This document shows positions 17,233-25,141 of a stretch of 64,000 bases of DNA, one piece after another. Within the stretch, counting starts at the first letter, position 1. Every line of letters begins with the position of its first letter. This stretch comes from DAOTWA01 sp963702935 (GTDB lineage: Bacteria; Chloroflexota; Anaerolineae; Anaerolineales; Anaerolineaceae). A program made the position numbers and the translations under genes. Below the pieces are notes generated by a model. That model had not been told where the DNA came from and ran no database searches. It worked only from the letters and a program-made list of their open reading frames with translations. The DNA is taken from NCBI GenBank assembly GCA_963702935.1, contig OY969772.1, forward strand, positions 4,526,001 to 4,590,000. The letters are read 5' to 3'.

Positions 17233-17972
17233 AACGCTTCTTCCTGGCGTTGAGCTTCCTGACCACCCTGCCGGTGCGGCTGAGGGAAGTTCCTCGGCCG
17301 GGTGACCTGGGCTTTGCCGCCGTCTGGTTCCCCTGGGTGGGGTTGGTGCTCGGTCTGCTGTTGGGGATTGCCAATTTCCTGCTCGGCCAGATCCTTCCGG
17401 CCCTGCTGGCCTCCGCGCTGGTGGTGGCCGTGTGGGCTGCGCTGACCGGCGGTCTGCACCTGGACGGGCTGGCCGACTGCTGCGATGGGCTGCTGGCCTC
17501 CGTGCCGCGCGAGCGCCGCCTGGAGATCCTGCGCGATCCCCGCCTGGGCAGCTTTGGGGGCGTCGGGCTGGGCTTGTTCCTGATTCTGAAGGTCAGCGCA
17601 CTGGCCAGCATCTCCCAGCCGGGGATCGCGATCCCTGCGCAGAGCCTGGCGCTGCTGTTGGCGCCCGTCCTGGCGCGCTGGCTGATTCTCCCGGCCGGCC
17701 GCCAGCCCATGGCGCGCCCGGGCGGCCTGGGCGCGGAGTTTTCCATCGGCTTGAAGACGCGCGATCTCTTCCTGGGCGGTTTGCTGCCCCTGGCCCTGGC
17801 CATCCTGGCCGGCTGGCAGGGCCTGTTGGCCGTCGGGCTGGCCCTGCTGGTGGTTTTTGGCGCCGTGCGCCTGGCCCGCTCGCGCCTGGGCGGGCTGACC
17901 GGCGACGTGCTTGGCTTGATCGTCGAGCTATCCGAGCTGGCCGTGCTGTTGGCGTTTGCCGTGCGCATCTAA
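17229..17972 (+). CDS. cobS: Adenosylcobinamide-GDP ribazoletransferase
   Basis: A 247-residue integral membrane enzyme that joins adenosylcobinamide-GDP and alpha-ribazole (phosphate), the final step of cobamide assembly. It starts FFLALSFLTTLPV and contains GGLHLDGLADCCDGL, the conserved acidic motif of CobS, plus several hydrophobic helices. The start overlaps the cobT stop (ATGA), indicating coupling. Confidence 0.95.
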   Translation: MKRFFLALSFLTTLPVRLREVPRPGDLGFAAVWFPWVGLVLGLLLGIANFLLGQILPALLASALVVAVWAALTGGLHLDGLADCCDGLLASVPRERRLEILRDPRLGSFGGVGLGLFLILKVSALASISQPGIAIPAQSLALLLAPVLARWLILPAGRQPMARPGGLGAEFSIGLKTRDLFLGGLLPLALAILAGWQGLLAVGLALLVVFGAVRLARSRLGGLTGDVLGLIVELSELAVLLAFAVRI

Positions 17973-18000
17973 TCCTATCCTATTTCCTTGGAGAAAATCC

Positions 18001-18798
18001 ATGCAACCCTTCCGCTTGGGAACCACCTCTTACATTCTCCCGGACGACATCCTGCCCAACGTGCGCTACCTGGCGGACAAGATGCAAGACGTCGAGCTGG
18101 TCTTGTTCGAGGTGGATGACGAACAGAACAACCTGCCCTCCTCCCAGGTGATTACGGAGCTGGCTGCCCTGGCCGAGGCGCACGACCTGACCTACACCGT
18201 GCACCTGCCCCTGGATCTGCGCCTGGCCGCTGGTGGGGAGGAGAGCCATCGTTCCCTGACCCTGGCGCAGGCGGTGATCGAGCGCACCCGTTCGCTGAAT
18301 CCCTGGGCCTACGTGCTGCACCTGGACGGCCGCAAGGTGATCGCGGGAGCCACCCCGGCGGGGCTGCAAAGCTGGCAAGACCAGGCCGTGCGCGCCCTCG
18401 AGCTCGTCGCGGGCTGGCTGGGCGACGCCGGCCTCCTGGCGGTCGAGAACCTGGACCATTACCCGCCCGATTTTATCCACCCGGTGATCGCGCGCATCCC
18501 CGTCAGCCGTTGCGTAGACGTGGGGCACTTGTGGCTGGAAGGCCACGACCCGCTGCCCTACCTGGAAGCCGCCCTGCCGCGCACGCGCGTGATCCACCTG
18601 CACGGCATCGGAGAACGCGACCACCAGTCCATCGCCAGGATGCCCCAGGAAAAGCTGGATGGCGTGTTGGGATTGCTGGTCGAGGCCGGTTATAGCGGGG
18701 TGGTGACCATGGAGATTTTTGGTAAGGAGGATTTCTTCTCTTCCCGAGACGCAGTCCTGGCGAGCCTGCGGCGCCTGGCTGAGGGAAGGGATCGATGA
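18001..18798 (+). CDS. cbiR: TIM-barrel cobamide-remodelling phosphodiesterase candidate (CbiR-like)
   Basis: A 265-residue protein of the AP-endonuclease-2 / sugar-phosphate-isomerase fold. Metal-ligand-type residues are visible in YTVHLPLDL, VENLDHY, CVDVGHLWLEG, VIHLHGIG and TMEIFG. Its place between cobS and cobU fits CbiR, which was characterised as an enzyme that cleaves the nucleotide loop of cobamides to let the lower ligand be exchanged. The ATG at 18001 is preferred to an upstream start inside cobS. The fold is clear; the CbiR name rests on memory of the family and on context. Confidence 0.7.
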   Translation: MQPFRLGTTSYILPDDILPNVRYLADKMQDVELVLFEVDDEQNNLPSSQVITELAALAEAHDLTYTVHLPLDLRLAAGGEESHRSLTLAQAVIERTRSLNPWAYVLHLDGRKVIAGATPAGLQSWQDQAVRALELVAGWLGDAGLLAVENLDHYPPDFIHPVIARIPVSRCVDVGHLWLEGHDPLPYLEAALPRTRVIHLHGIGERDHQSIARMPQEKLDGVLGLLVEAGYSGVVTMEIFGKEDFFSSRDAVLASLRRLAEGRDR

Positions 18799-19349
18799 GC
18801 GCCAAGCGACTGACCCTCATCCTGGGCGGCGCGCGTAGCGGCAAGAGCAGCTTCGCGCAGGAGCTGGCCGGCCAGCGCAGCCGGCGGGTGCTGTACGTGG
18901 CCACCGCCGAAGCCGGCGACGCAGAGATGGCCGAGCGCATCGAAGCTCACCGCAGCAGCCGCCCGCCCGCCTGGAGCACCCTGGAGGCGCCGCGCGCTGT
19001 AGGCCCGGCAGCTTCAACCGCCATGGCCGGGGCCGATTTCGAAGTCGTTCTGCTGGACTGCCTGACCCTCTTGGCCAACAACGTGATCGGCCCTCTGCCC
19101 GAGCCTTTAACCCAGGCAGCCGCCGAGCTGGCCCTGGGCGCCGAAATAGACCGGCTGCTGGAGGCCTACCAGGCTGGCCGCGCGAGCTGGATCGTCGTCT
19201 CGAACGAAGTCGGGTTGGGGCTGGTGCCGCCCACCCCGTTGGGGCGCATCTATCGGGATGCCCTGGGGCGCGCCAACCAGCGCCTGGCGGCGGCAGCCGA
19301 CGAGGTGTTGTTCCTGGTGGCCGGTCTGCCCATGCGCGTCAAGGGCTAA
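18795..19349 (+). CDS. cobU: Adenosylcobinamide kinase / GTP:adenosylcobinamide-phosphate guanylyltransferase
   Basis: A 184-residue bifunctional enzyme that phosphorylates adenosylcobinamide and then guanylylates it. The P-loop GGARSGKSSFAQELA is at residues about 10-24, and the C-terminal VSNEVGLGLVPPTPLGRIYRD is diagnostic of CobU/CobP. It overlaps the previous gene by four bases and closes the cobT-cobS-cbiR-cobU operon. The next gene converges from the other strand after 21 bases. Confidence 0.95.
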   Translation: MSAKRLTLILGGARSGKSSFAQELAGQRSRRVLYVATAEAGDAEMAERIEAHRSSRPPAWSTLEAPRAVGPAASTAMAGADFEVVLLDCLTLLANNVIGPLPEPLTQAAAELALGAEIDRLLEAYQAGRASWIVVSNEVGLGLVPPTPLGRIYRDALGRANQRLAAAADEVLFLVAGLPMRVKG

Positions 19350-19370
19350 GCCAGGATGGCTATGCGCAGG

Positions 19371-21197
19371 TCACAGATTGGTCGCTTCGGCGAACTTGCG
19401 ATTGAAGCCGGGCACGCTGGCCAGCTCGATGTAGCGGTCGGCCCCCGCGATACGCTCGGCTTCGGCGCGTTGGCTCCGCGAGATCAGCGCCAGGCGAGCG
19501 CCCGTCCCGGCCGCGTTGCCGACCTGCTTGAAGCGCTCCAGGGGCAGCGCCGGAAACATGCCGATCGTCACGGCGCTGGCTACGTCGATGAAGGTTCCAA
19601 ACGCCCCGGCGACGATGACCTGCTCGATGTCGCTCTCTGCGAGTCCGGCGTCTTCGGTCAGGGCTTGGATGCCCATGCGGATGGCGGCTTTGGCCAGTTG
19701 CAGCTCGCGCACGTCGCGTTGAGAGATGGTGATGGCCTCCTGGCCTTGCCGTTCTTCCTCGGTCACGATCACGAACTCTGCTTGGCCGTTCAGGCCGCGC
19801 ACGCGCGCGTGCTGCCCCATCCGCCCGCCGCGGTCCAGGACGCCGTTCAGCCGTAGTTGGGCCACTGCGTCCAATAAGCCCGAGCCGCACACGCCCACCG
19901 GCAAGACGTTGCCGCCGATCGTCTGGTACTCCAGTTGATCTTCTTTCAGGAGCACGTGCTCGATGGCCCCCGGCGCCGCGCGCATCCCAAACTTGATGTG
20001 CGCGCCCTCAAAAGCCGGCCCTGAGGCGCAAGACACGCTCGTCATCTTCCCGTGGTTGTTCAAGCAAATCTCGGTGTTCGTGCCGATATCGATGGCCAGC
20101 ATCACTCCCTTGGCCTCGGCGATGCGCGTCGCCAGGAGCATGGCCACGTGATCGGCGCCAACGTACCCGGCGATATTGGGCAGCAGGTGCACGTAGGCCC
20201 CGGGGGCAATCCGCAAGCCGATCTCGCGCGCCTTGATGTCCAACGCCGATCGCATCGCCGGCACGTAAGGCGAATTGCCTAATTGCCGCACCGGCAGCCG
20301 CAAAAAGAGGTGGTGAATGGCTGTGTTGCCGACCACTACCGCCTCGACGATGTCGGTCGGCTCCGCCTGGTTCTCGGCGCATAGATCCACCGCCAACTGG
20401 CTGAGCGCATCCGTGAGCAGGATCTGCAAATGGGCGGCGTCTGCGGGCGTGCGGTTCGCCACCACGATGCGCGAGACCACATCCTCTCCGTAGGAAATCT
20501 GCGGATTCATCATGCCTTTGGAAGCCAGCATCTTTCCGCTTTCCAGGTCCACCAGGTAGCCGGCGATCTTGGTCGTGCCGATGTCTACCGCCAGGCCCAG
20601 CCACGGCCTGGAGGGCGGCCCGATGGCCACGATCTCACTGCCCCGCAGGGCCACCCGCACTTTCCAGTCCAGGTCGCGCAACCGCGTCGAGAGGGTTTGT
20701 TGCACGGAGAAATCGATGCTGCCCGCTGCAATTCCATGCTCCCTTGCCAGCCCTTCCCACAGGGCCAGATCGTCGGCGCGTGGGGCTTCCAGCGTGGGCG
20801 TACCCAGGTGCACGTCCAGGCCGCGCACGGGCGGCTCCGCCTGCACGTCCACTTCCAGGCCCTCCACCTGGGTACGCTGGGGAGCAGTCAGCGATTCGGG
20901 CGGGACGTGGATCTTCACGTCGCCCAGGGGAAAAGTCTGGCAGGCCAGGCGATAACCTTGCTTCAGCTCGCCCGCCGTCAAGTAGGCTTCTTCCTCCAGG
21001 CTGGGCGCCGACACCTTCCCGTCCACGACCTGCACCTTGCAGCGCTCGCAATTCCCCACGCCGCCGCAGATGCTAACGATATCTACGCTCAATTGGCGAG
21101 CGCAATCCAGCAGAGATTGGTCGGCAGAGCATGGCCCGCGCCGCCCAACAGGCTCGAAATCAACGCTAAACAAGGGAGTGGCTTCCTTTCCGCGCAT
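19371..21197 (-). CDS. Reductive activator of corrinoid proteins (2Fe-2S plus ASKHA ATPase, DUF4445)
   Basis: A 608-residue protein of the RACE/RamA-like class that uses ATP to reduce inactive cob(II)amide back to cob(I)amide on corrinoid proteins. The N-terminus is a plant-type ferredoxin with Cys in SICGGVGNCERCKV and ACQTFP. The rest is an actin-like ATPase core with AVDIGTTKIAGYLVD and LAIDIGTNTEICL. It is the only such activator in the window and would serve all the corrinoid proteins nearby. The ATG at 21197 has a GAGGA site; an upstream TTG is possible. Confidence 0.92.
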   Translation of the reverse strand: MRGKEATPLFSVDFEPVGRRGPCSADQSLLDCARQLSVDIVSICGGVGNCERCKVQVVDGKVSAPSLEEEAYLTAGELKQGYRLACQTFPLGDVKIHVPPESLTAPQRTQVEGLEVDVQAEPPVRGLDVHLGTPTLEAPRADDLALWEGLAREHGIAAGSIDFSVQQTLSTRLRDLDWKVRVALRGSEIVAIGPPSRPWLGLAVDIGTTKIAGYLVDLESGKMLASKGMMNPQISYGEDVVSRIVVANRTPADAAHLQILLTDALSQLAVDLCAENQAEPTDIVEAVVVGNTAIHHLFLRLPVRQLGNSPYVPAMRSALDIKAREIGLRIAPGAYVHLLPNIAGYVGADHVAMLLATRIAEAKGVMLAIDIGTNTEICLNNHGKMTSVSCASGPAFEGAHIKFGMRAAPGAIEHVLLKEDQLEYQTIGGNVLPVGVCGSGLLDAVAQLRLNGVLDRGGRMGQHARVRGLNGQAEFVIVTEEERQGQEAITISQRDVRELQLAKAAIRMGIQALTEDAGLAESDIEQVIVAGAFGTFIDVASAVTIGMFPALPLERFKQVGNAAGTGARLALISRSQRAEAERIAGADRYIELASVPGFNRKFAEATNL

Positions 21198-21249
21198 GGT
21201 GTCTGCATCCTCTGGCAAAACGTGACTATCCGCGTCGATCTTCTTACAC

Positions 21250-21306
21250 CGGCGGCAGCCCGCCAGGGATCGCCCGGGGTGGGCTATCCCTTTGAGGCTG
21301 CCGCCG
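21250..21306 (-). other. Nested stem-loop between the URO-D methyltransferase and the activator gene
   Basis: An 11-bp perfect inverted repeat, CGGCGGCAGCC (21250-21260) and GGCTGCCGCCG (21296-21306), encloses a second perfect repeat, AGGGAT/ATCCCT, and an inner CCC/GGG pair. There is no U-run beside it on either strand, so it is not a standard terminator. It may slow decay or transcription between the two genes. Confidence 0.6.
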
Positions 21307-21325
21307 TCCTCAGTTTATACCTGGC

Positions 21326-22615
21326 TTAATATACACCAAATTCTTTGGTAGCGTCCATCCAGACCTGAACCAGATCGGGGTTGCAACCTTCCATCTCGCC
21401 GATCCCCGCGCTCATGACGTACCCGCCGCCCTTGCCGACTTCCTGGCACAGGCGCTTGGTAAAAGCGCGTATCTCTTCGGGGGTGCCGCCTTGCAGCATC
21501 GAATTGGGCATCCCGCCGATGATGCACATCGTGTCGCCCAGCACTTCCTTGACCTTGAAGATGTCGCTGCTCTGGAACCAGCCGAAGGACTTGGCCCGGG
21601 GTAGCTCGGCCAGGTATTTCAGGCGCTGATCCCACACGCCCTCGTAGAAGCAGCCCGGCGTGATCCCGTTGTCGATCAACTGGAGTATCAGGCTCTTGAG
21701 GGTTGGCCAGTAGAATTTCTCGAACTGCGGCAGGGACATGAAGCCATCCGAGCCACGATGCAGCGGGATAAACGCGTAGGGGACGCCGGTGGCCTTGGCC
21801 GTCTTCACGGCAAACTCGACCTCGAAGCGTAGCACTTTCTCCTGGGCCGCCAGCAGCTTCTCCGGGCGGCGCAGCATGTCCAGGAAGATGCCGCGCATAC
21901 CGCGCAGCGTATCCGACATGAAGTCGAAGGGGGCCTCGACCAGCGCGCCGGTCATGAAGAAAGGCGGCGGAAAGCCCAACGCGGCCATGCGCTCGGCGGA
22001 TTTCACCGCCACCCCAATGCCCTCCAAAGTGGCCTGCACGGCCTCACCGAGGGCTTTCAGGGACTCGACCACCGGCGGCGCGGCGTAAGGCGCCAGGTTC
22101 GCGAGCTGGTAGAAGCCAAACGCCCACATACCGAGCGGCGGCAGCAAGGCCAGGCCGCCCGCCTTGCTGAAGGCGCGCGGCAAATAAGTGCGGAGGGCCC
22201 AGTCGGAAGGATCTTCCAGGAAGGCGTCGTAATCGTCGCCCTTCATGAATTCCTGCTCGTTGAACTGGAAGGACCCGTTGGGTCCCAGGCCATAGCCGGG
22301 CCACTTGGTCATCTGGTCGCCCACTGCCAGGCTGGCTTTGGGGCCAAAGCCGAACACGCCAAAGGCCATTTCCGCCTGATATCTCTGGGCGGCCATTTCC
22401 AGCAGCTCTTCGGCCTTTTCAGGGTTATCTTGCAATTCCTGCCGGGTAACCTTGCCCATCTCTGCCAGGAAATAGCCCATGCCCAGCATAGTCGGAATGC
22501 GATCCGGCTGCTTGAGCTGCAAAACATCCTGGAAACGCTTCATCCGTTCGCCCATCAACTGCTCCGGGCTCTTGTTCGCATCCAACGCCACCTTCGAAGA
22601 ATTGATCTCGGTCAT
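21326..22615 (-). CDS. URO-D-family corrinoid methyltransferase (MT-I, copy 1)
   Basis: A 429-residue protein of the uroporphyrinogen decarboxylase superfamily. In this context the family transfers methyl from a substrate to a corrinoid protein (MtvB/MtaA relatives). The motifs LKQPDRIPTM, PYAFIPLHRGSDGFMS, FEKFYWPTLK and the C-terminal MDATKEFGVY are typical. It follows its corrinoid protein by one base, so they are coupled. A methoxylated aromatic or similar O-methyl substrate is the likely target, by analogy with MtvB; the sequence does not fix it. Confidence 0.85.
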   Translation of the reverse strand: MTEINSSKVALDANKSPEQLMGERMKRFQDVLQLKQPDRIPTMLGMGYFLAEMGKVTRQELQDNPEKAEELLEMAAQRYQAEMAFGVFGFGPKASLAVGDQMTKWPGYGLGPNGSFQFNEQEFMKGDDYDAFLEDPSDWALRTYLPRAFSKAGGLALLPPLGMWAFGFYQLANLAPYAAPPVVESLKALGEAVQATLEGIGVAVKSAERMAALGFPPPFFMTGALVEAPFDFMSDTLRGMRGIFLDMLRRPEKLLAAQEKVLRFEVEFAVKTAKATGVPYAFIPLHRGSDGFMSLPQFEKFYWPTLKSLILQLIDNGITPGCFYEGVWDQRLKYLAELPRAKSFGWFQSSDIFKVKEVLGDTMCIIGGMPNSMLQGGTPEEIRAFTKRLCQEVGKGGGYVMSAGIGEMEGCNPDLVQVWMDATKEFGVY

Positions 22616-22616
22616 G

Positions 22617-23249
22617 TCAGTTTACTCCTGCCCACTGCTTGGCCAGACTTACCGCCGTCATTGCATCCCGCCCGAAGGCATCCGCCCCGGCATAGTCGCA
22701 CACGTGCTGGTCGATCGTCCCTCCCCCGATCATGACCTTCACCTGGTCGCGCAGCCCGGCCGCCTTGATCGCCTCCACCGTCTCTTTCATCGAGGTGTAC
22801 GCCAGGGTCAGGAACCCGCTCAACGCCACGATGTCCGGCTGGTAGCTCTTCACTTCTTCCACGAAGGTCTGCACCGGCACGTCTACCCCCAGGTCCTTCA
22901 CCTCGAACCCGTTCACGTCCAGCATGAACGCCACGATGTCTTTGGCGATGTCGTGGATGTCGCCCTGCACCGTCCCGATCAGGATCTTGCCTTTCTTTTC
23001 CGCCGCTCCCCCTTGCTTGATCAGCGGCTTGACTTCCGCCGAGATCGATTTGAGCATCTCGCCTGCCAGGATTAGCTCGGGAATGAAGTACTCGCCTTTT
23101 TCAAAGCGCTTCCCCACCACTTCCATGGCCTTTCTGCAATCCTCCAGGATGGCTATCGGGTCAGTGCCCTGGGCTACTAACTCTTTGGTGATCGCCAGGG
23201 CCTGATCCTCGTCCATCTCCGCTATCGCATTGACAAGCTTTTCTGACAT
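22617..23249 (-). CDS. Methyltransferase corrinoid protein (CP2)
   Basis: A 210-residue two-domain corrinoid protein. The helical cap spans residues about 1-85, and the B12 domain has the lower-ligand motif GDIHDIAKD with His at 99. The residue normally glycine after DIHDI is alanine. Later motifs ALSGFL and MIGGG complete the fold. ATG at 23249 has AAGGAG upstream. It precedes the URO-D MT-I directly and so is its methyl acceptor. Confidence 0.93.
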   Translation of the reverse strand: MSEKLVNAIAEMDEDQALAITKELVAQGTDPIAILEDCRKAMEVVGKRFEKGEYFIPELILAGEMLKSISAEVKPLIKQGGAAEKKGKILIGTVQGDIHDIAKDIVAFMLDVNGFEVKDLGVDVPVQTFVEEVKSYQPDIVALSGFLTLAYTSMKETVEAIKAAGLRDQVKVMIGGGTIDQHVCDYAGADAFGRDAMTAVSLAKQWAGVN

Positions 23250-23310
23250 ACTTTTCTCCTTTGTGAATGAAAATTGTAGCGAGACGCTTAAATCGAATGG
23301 CTTGCGTCTA

Positions 23311-23460
23311 CTATACACCCGATTCCTTGGCGGCGTCCACCCGCGCCTTTACCGGCTGGGGGTGGCTGTCCCTGAACCAGCCGCTCAGCTCGCCGCCGGA
23401 AATTTCGAGCGCTGGTTCCCAATGACCTTCCAGGTCTGGAGGGCTATCCAGAAAGTTAGC
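23311..23460 (-). pseudogene. Relic of the C-terminus of a URO-D methyltransferase
   Basis: Between the MT-II and CP2 genes, the minus strand has a stop-bounded reading of about 50 codons with no start, ending VKARVDAAKESGV and a stop. This resembles the C-termini of the two intact URO-D methyltransferases here (DATKEFGVY; RVSKEYGGY). It overlaps the last bases of the MT-II gene in another frame. I read it as the leftover end of a deleted third MT-I gene. Confidence 0.5.
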
Positions 23461-24262
23461 TTTTGGGGGCTTCCAACAAGCCGGCCCGGTAGGCGCGCGT
23501 GTAGTTCAGGCAGTGTTTGTCGTAGCCTAAAAGCAAATCTGTAGCCCGCATAGCGGCTTGCAGCTCGCGGTCGTTCGGGTCGATCAGGGCCGTATCCAGT
23601 CCTGCGTCCAGCGCCAGCACCAGGAAGGTGCGGTTGATCAACGAGCGGATCGGCAGCCCAAAAGACACGTTGCTCAACCCACAGGAGATGTGCGCCTGCG
23701 GGTACTGCGCCCGGATGGCCCGCATGGTGTCGAAGGTGATCTGCCCCGCGTTGACGTTAGTGGCAATCGTCATCGCCAGGGGATCGACGTACACTTTTTC
23801 ATCGGGCACGCCGGCGCGGCGCGTCTCCTCGAATACTTTACCGATCACTTCCAGGCGGGCTTCCGCGGTGGCCGGAATGCCCTTGTCGTCCATGCACAAG
23901 GCGATGACCTCGCAGCCGAATTCGACCGCGATCGGCAGGATGCCCTTCAAGCGCATCTCCTCGCCGCTGATCGAGTTGATCATGGGCGTCTTTTTGACCA
24001 CCTGCATGGCCGTGCGCAGCGCCTTGGGATTGGCGCTGTCCAGGCACAGGGGCGTATCCACTACTTCCTGGACGAGGTTGATCAACCACACCAGATCGTC
24101 CGGCTCGTGATCGGGGTGGGTGCCGGCGTTCACATCCAGCCAATACGCGCCTGCGTCTACTTGTTTCTTCGCCAGGTTTTGGATGAACGCGGCGTCTCGT
24201 TCGGCGATGGCCTTAGCCACCAGCTTCCGCGTTCCGTTGATCTTTTCTCCGATGATTTTCAT
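23456..24262 (-). CDS. Methyltetrahydrofolate:corrinoid methyltransferase (MT-II, MtvA/AcsE/MtrH-like)
   Basis: A 268-residue pterin-binding TIM-barrel enzyme that moves methyl between a corrinoid protein and THF. The opening MKIIGEKINGTRK, the motif YWLDVNAGTHPD, LCLDSANP, MINSISGE and CGLSNVSFGLP match the AcsE/MtvA family. It links the MT-I/corrinoid pair to the methyl-THF enzymes at 4-13 kb. It is transcribed after DUF1638 and before CP2, across a short relic. Confidence 0.93.
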   Translation of the reverse strand: MKIIGEKINGTRKLVAKAIAERDAAFIQNLAKKQVDAGAYWLDVNAGTHPDHEPDDLVWLINLVQEVVDTPLCLDSANPKALRTAMQVVKKTPMINSISGEEMRLKGILPIAVEFGCEVIALCMDDKGIPATAEARLEVIGKVFEETRRAGVPDEKVYVDPLAMTIATNVNAGQITFDTMRAIRAQYPQAHISCGLSNVSFGLPIRSLINRTFLVLALDAGLDTALIDPNDRELQAAMRATDLLLGYDKHCLNYTRAYRAGLLEAPKS

Positions 24263-24284
24263 AAAGTCTCCTCTTTAATTCTTT

Positions 24285-24307
24285 ATAAGGGTCCTCTGGA
24301 CCCTTAT
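24285..24307. repeat. 10-bp perfect inverted repeat between DUF1638 and MT-II genes
   Basis: ATAAGGGTCC, a three-base spacer and GGACCCTTAT form a perfect hairpin in the 52-base gap. No clear T-run follows, so it may be a weak terminator or an RNA-stability element. Confidence 0.55.
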
Positions 24308-24314
24308 GTAAACC

Positions 24315-25013
24315 TCATGCTTTAAAATCTTCGTAGCGCACAGTTCTCCCGGGCGGCACCACGACAAACTCGCCGTCCCAGGGCCCAAAGACCATCTTTT
24401 TTACCAGCTCAGGCGAGCCTTCGATCTCTTCGAAGCGCAGATCGAACTGCTCGGCGATCTCACGCGCATAATTCAGGTAACGCTCGTTATCATATTGGCC
24501 GGTATTGATAAACGCCAGGCGTTTGTAGTGCTTTAAAAGGAGGTGGATCATTCGCCGGGCTTTTTCTTCCCCATATTTGGCGCGGTAGCGCTTGAATTCA
24601 TCGAACGGGCTGTCGCCAACTTCGATCCACCCTTTGGTAAGATAATACGTGCCCGGCTCCTGGCTGGTCTGCGCCTGATAGGCCGCGCACGACCCCAGAA
24701 AAATGCCGATGCAGTCGTCCATGCGCGGGATCACCAGCGTGGCCGTCGTGGCTTTTAAATTAACCACCGCCATCGAGCACAGGCCGTATCCCAGCAAGAG
24801 CACGTCCGCTTGCGGGCTGGCCTCGACGATCTTTTGCTGCAAGATGCTTTTCAGCTCATCGGGACGCAGGTGCAGGCCAAAATCGAGCACTTCATAAGGC
24901 ACATCGGCGGGTAGAAACGGCAGCATCTCCTCGATTACCGTGGCGCATGCAATCACCCGGCGGCGCGGAGAGCGATTGGGGCTGTTGGGATCAATAGCAG
25001 GAAGATTATCCAC
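24315..25013 (-). CDS. DUF1638 protein of the corrinoid methyltransferase locus
   Basis: A protein of about 232 residues matching DUF1638, with motifs IACATVIEEM, LLLGYGLCSMAVV, IPRMDDCIGIFLGS and YYLTKGWIE. Such proteins are often encoded next to corrinoid methyltransferases, but their reaction is not known to me. The start is uncertain: a GTG at 25013 lacks a clear ribosome site, and another GTG nearer RRVIAC is possible. It is the first gene after the palindrome-bearing minus-strand promoter at 25078-25106. Confidence 0.82.
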   Translation of the reverse strand: MDNLPAIDPNSPNRSPRRRVIACATVIEEMLPFLPADVPYEVLDFGLHLRPDELKSILQQKIVEASPQADVLLLGYGLCSMAVVNLKATTATLVIPRMDDCIGIFLGSCAAYQAQTSQEPGTYYLTKGWIEVGDSPFDEFKRYRAKYGEEKARRMIHLLLKHYKRLAFINTGQYDNERYLNYAREIAEQFDLRFEEIEGSPELVKKMVFGPWDGEFVVVPPGRTVRYEDFKA

Positions 25014-25034
25014 GAATCAACTGAAGAACTTCGG

Positions 25035-25063
25035 TTGTAAGATAAAAAATCGAGTGATACAAT
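25035..25063 (+). promoter_or_regulatory. Promoter of the second GntR regulator
   Basis: TTGTAA (25035-25040) and TACAAT (25058-25063) are 17 bases apart on the plus strand. Transcription would start near 25070, so both palindromes of the adjacent element lie in the leader, where a bound regulator would block its own gene. Confidence 0.6.
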
Positions 25064-25077
25064 GAAAGAGCAATTAA

Positions 25078-25119
25078 TTTATACACTTCTATAGAGAAGT
25101 GTTCAAGTGACATATGTCA
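25078..25119 (-). promoter_or_regulatory. Minus-strand promoter with two palindromic operators (GntR/UTRA type)
   Basis: On the minus strand TTGAAC (-35, 25106-25101) and TATAAA (-10, 25083-25078) are spaced by 17 bases. The spacer region is filled by an inverted repeat, ACACTTCT and AGAAGTGT (25083-25102). A second perfect palindrome, TGACATATGTCA (25108-25119), is centred 21 bp further out. The same arrangement recurs at 30728-30769. It would drive DUF1638 and the genes after it. Confidence 0.72.
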
Positions 25120-25141
25120 TACGTGTTAATGTGGAGCTGAA

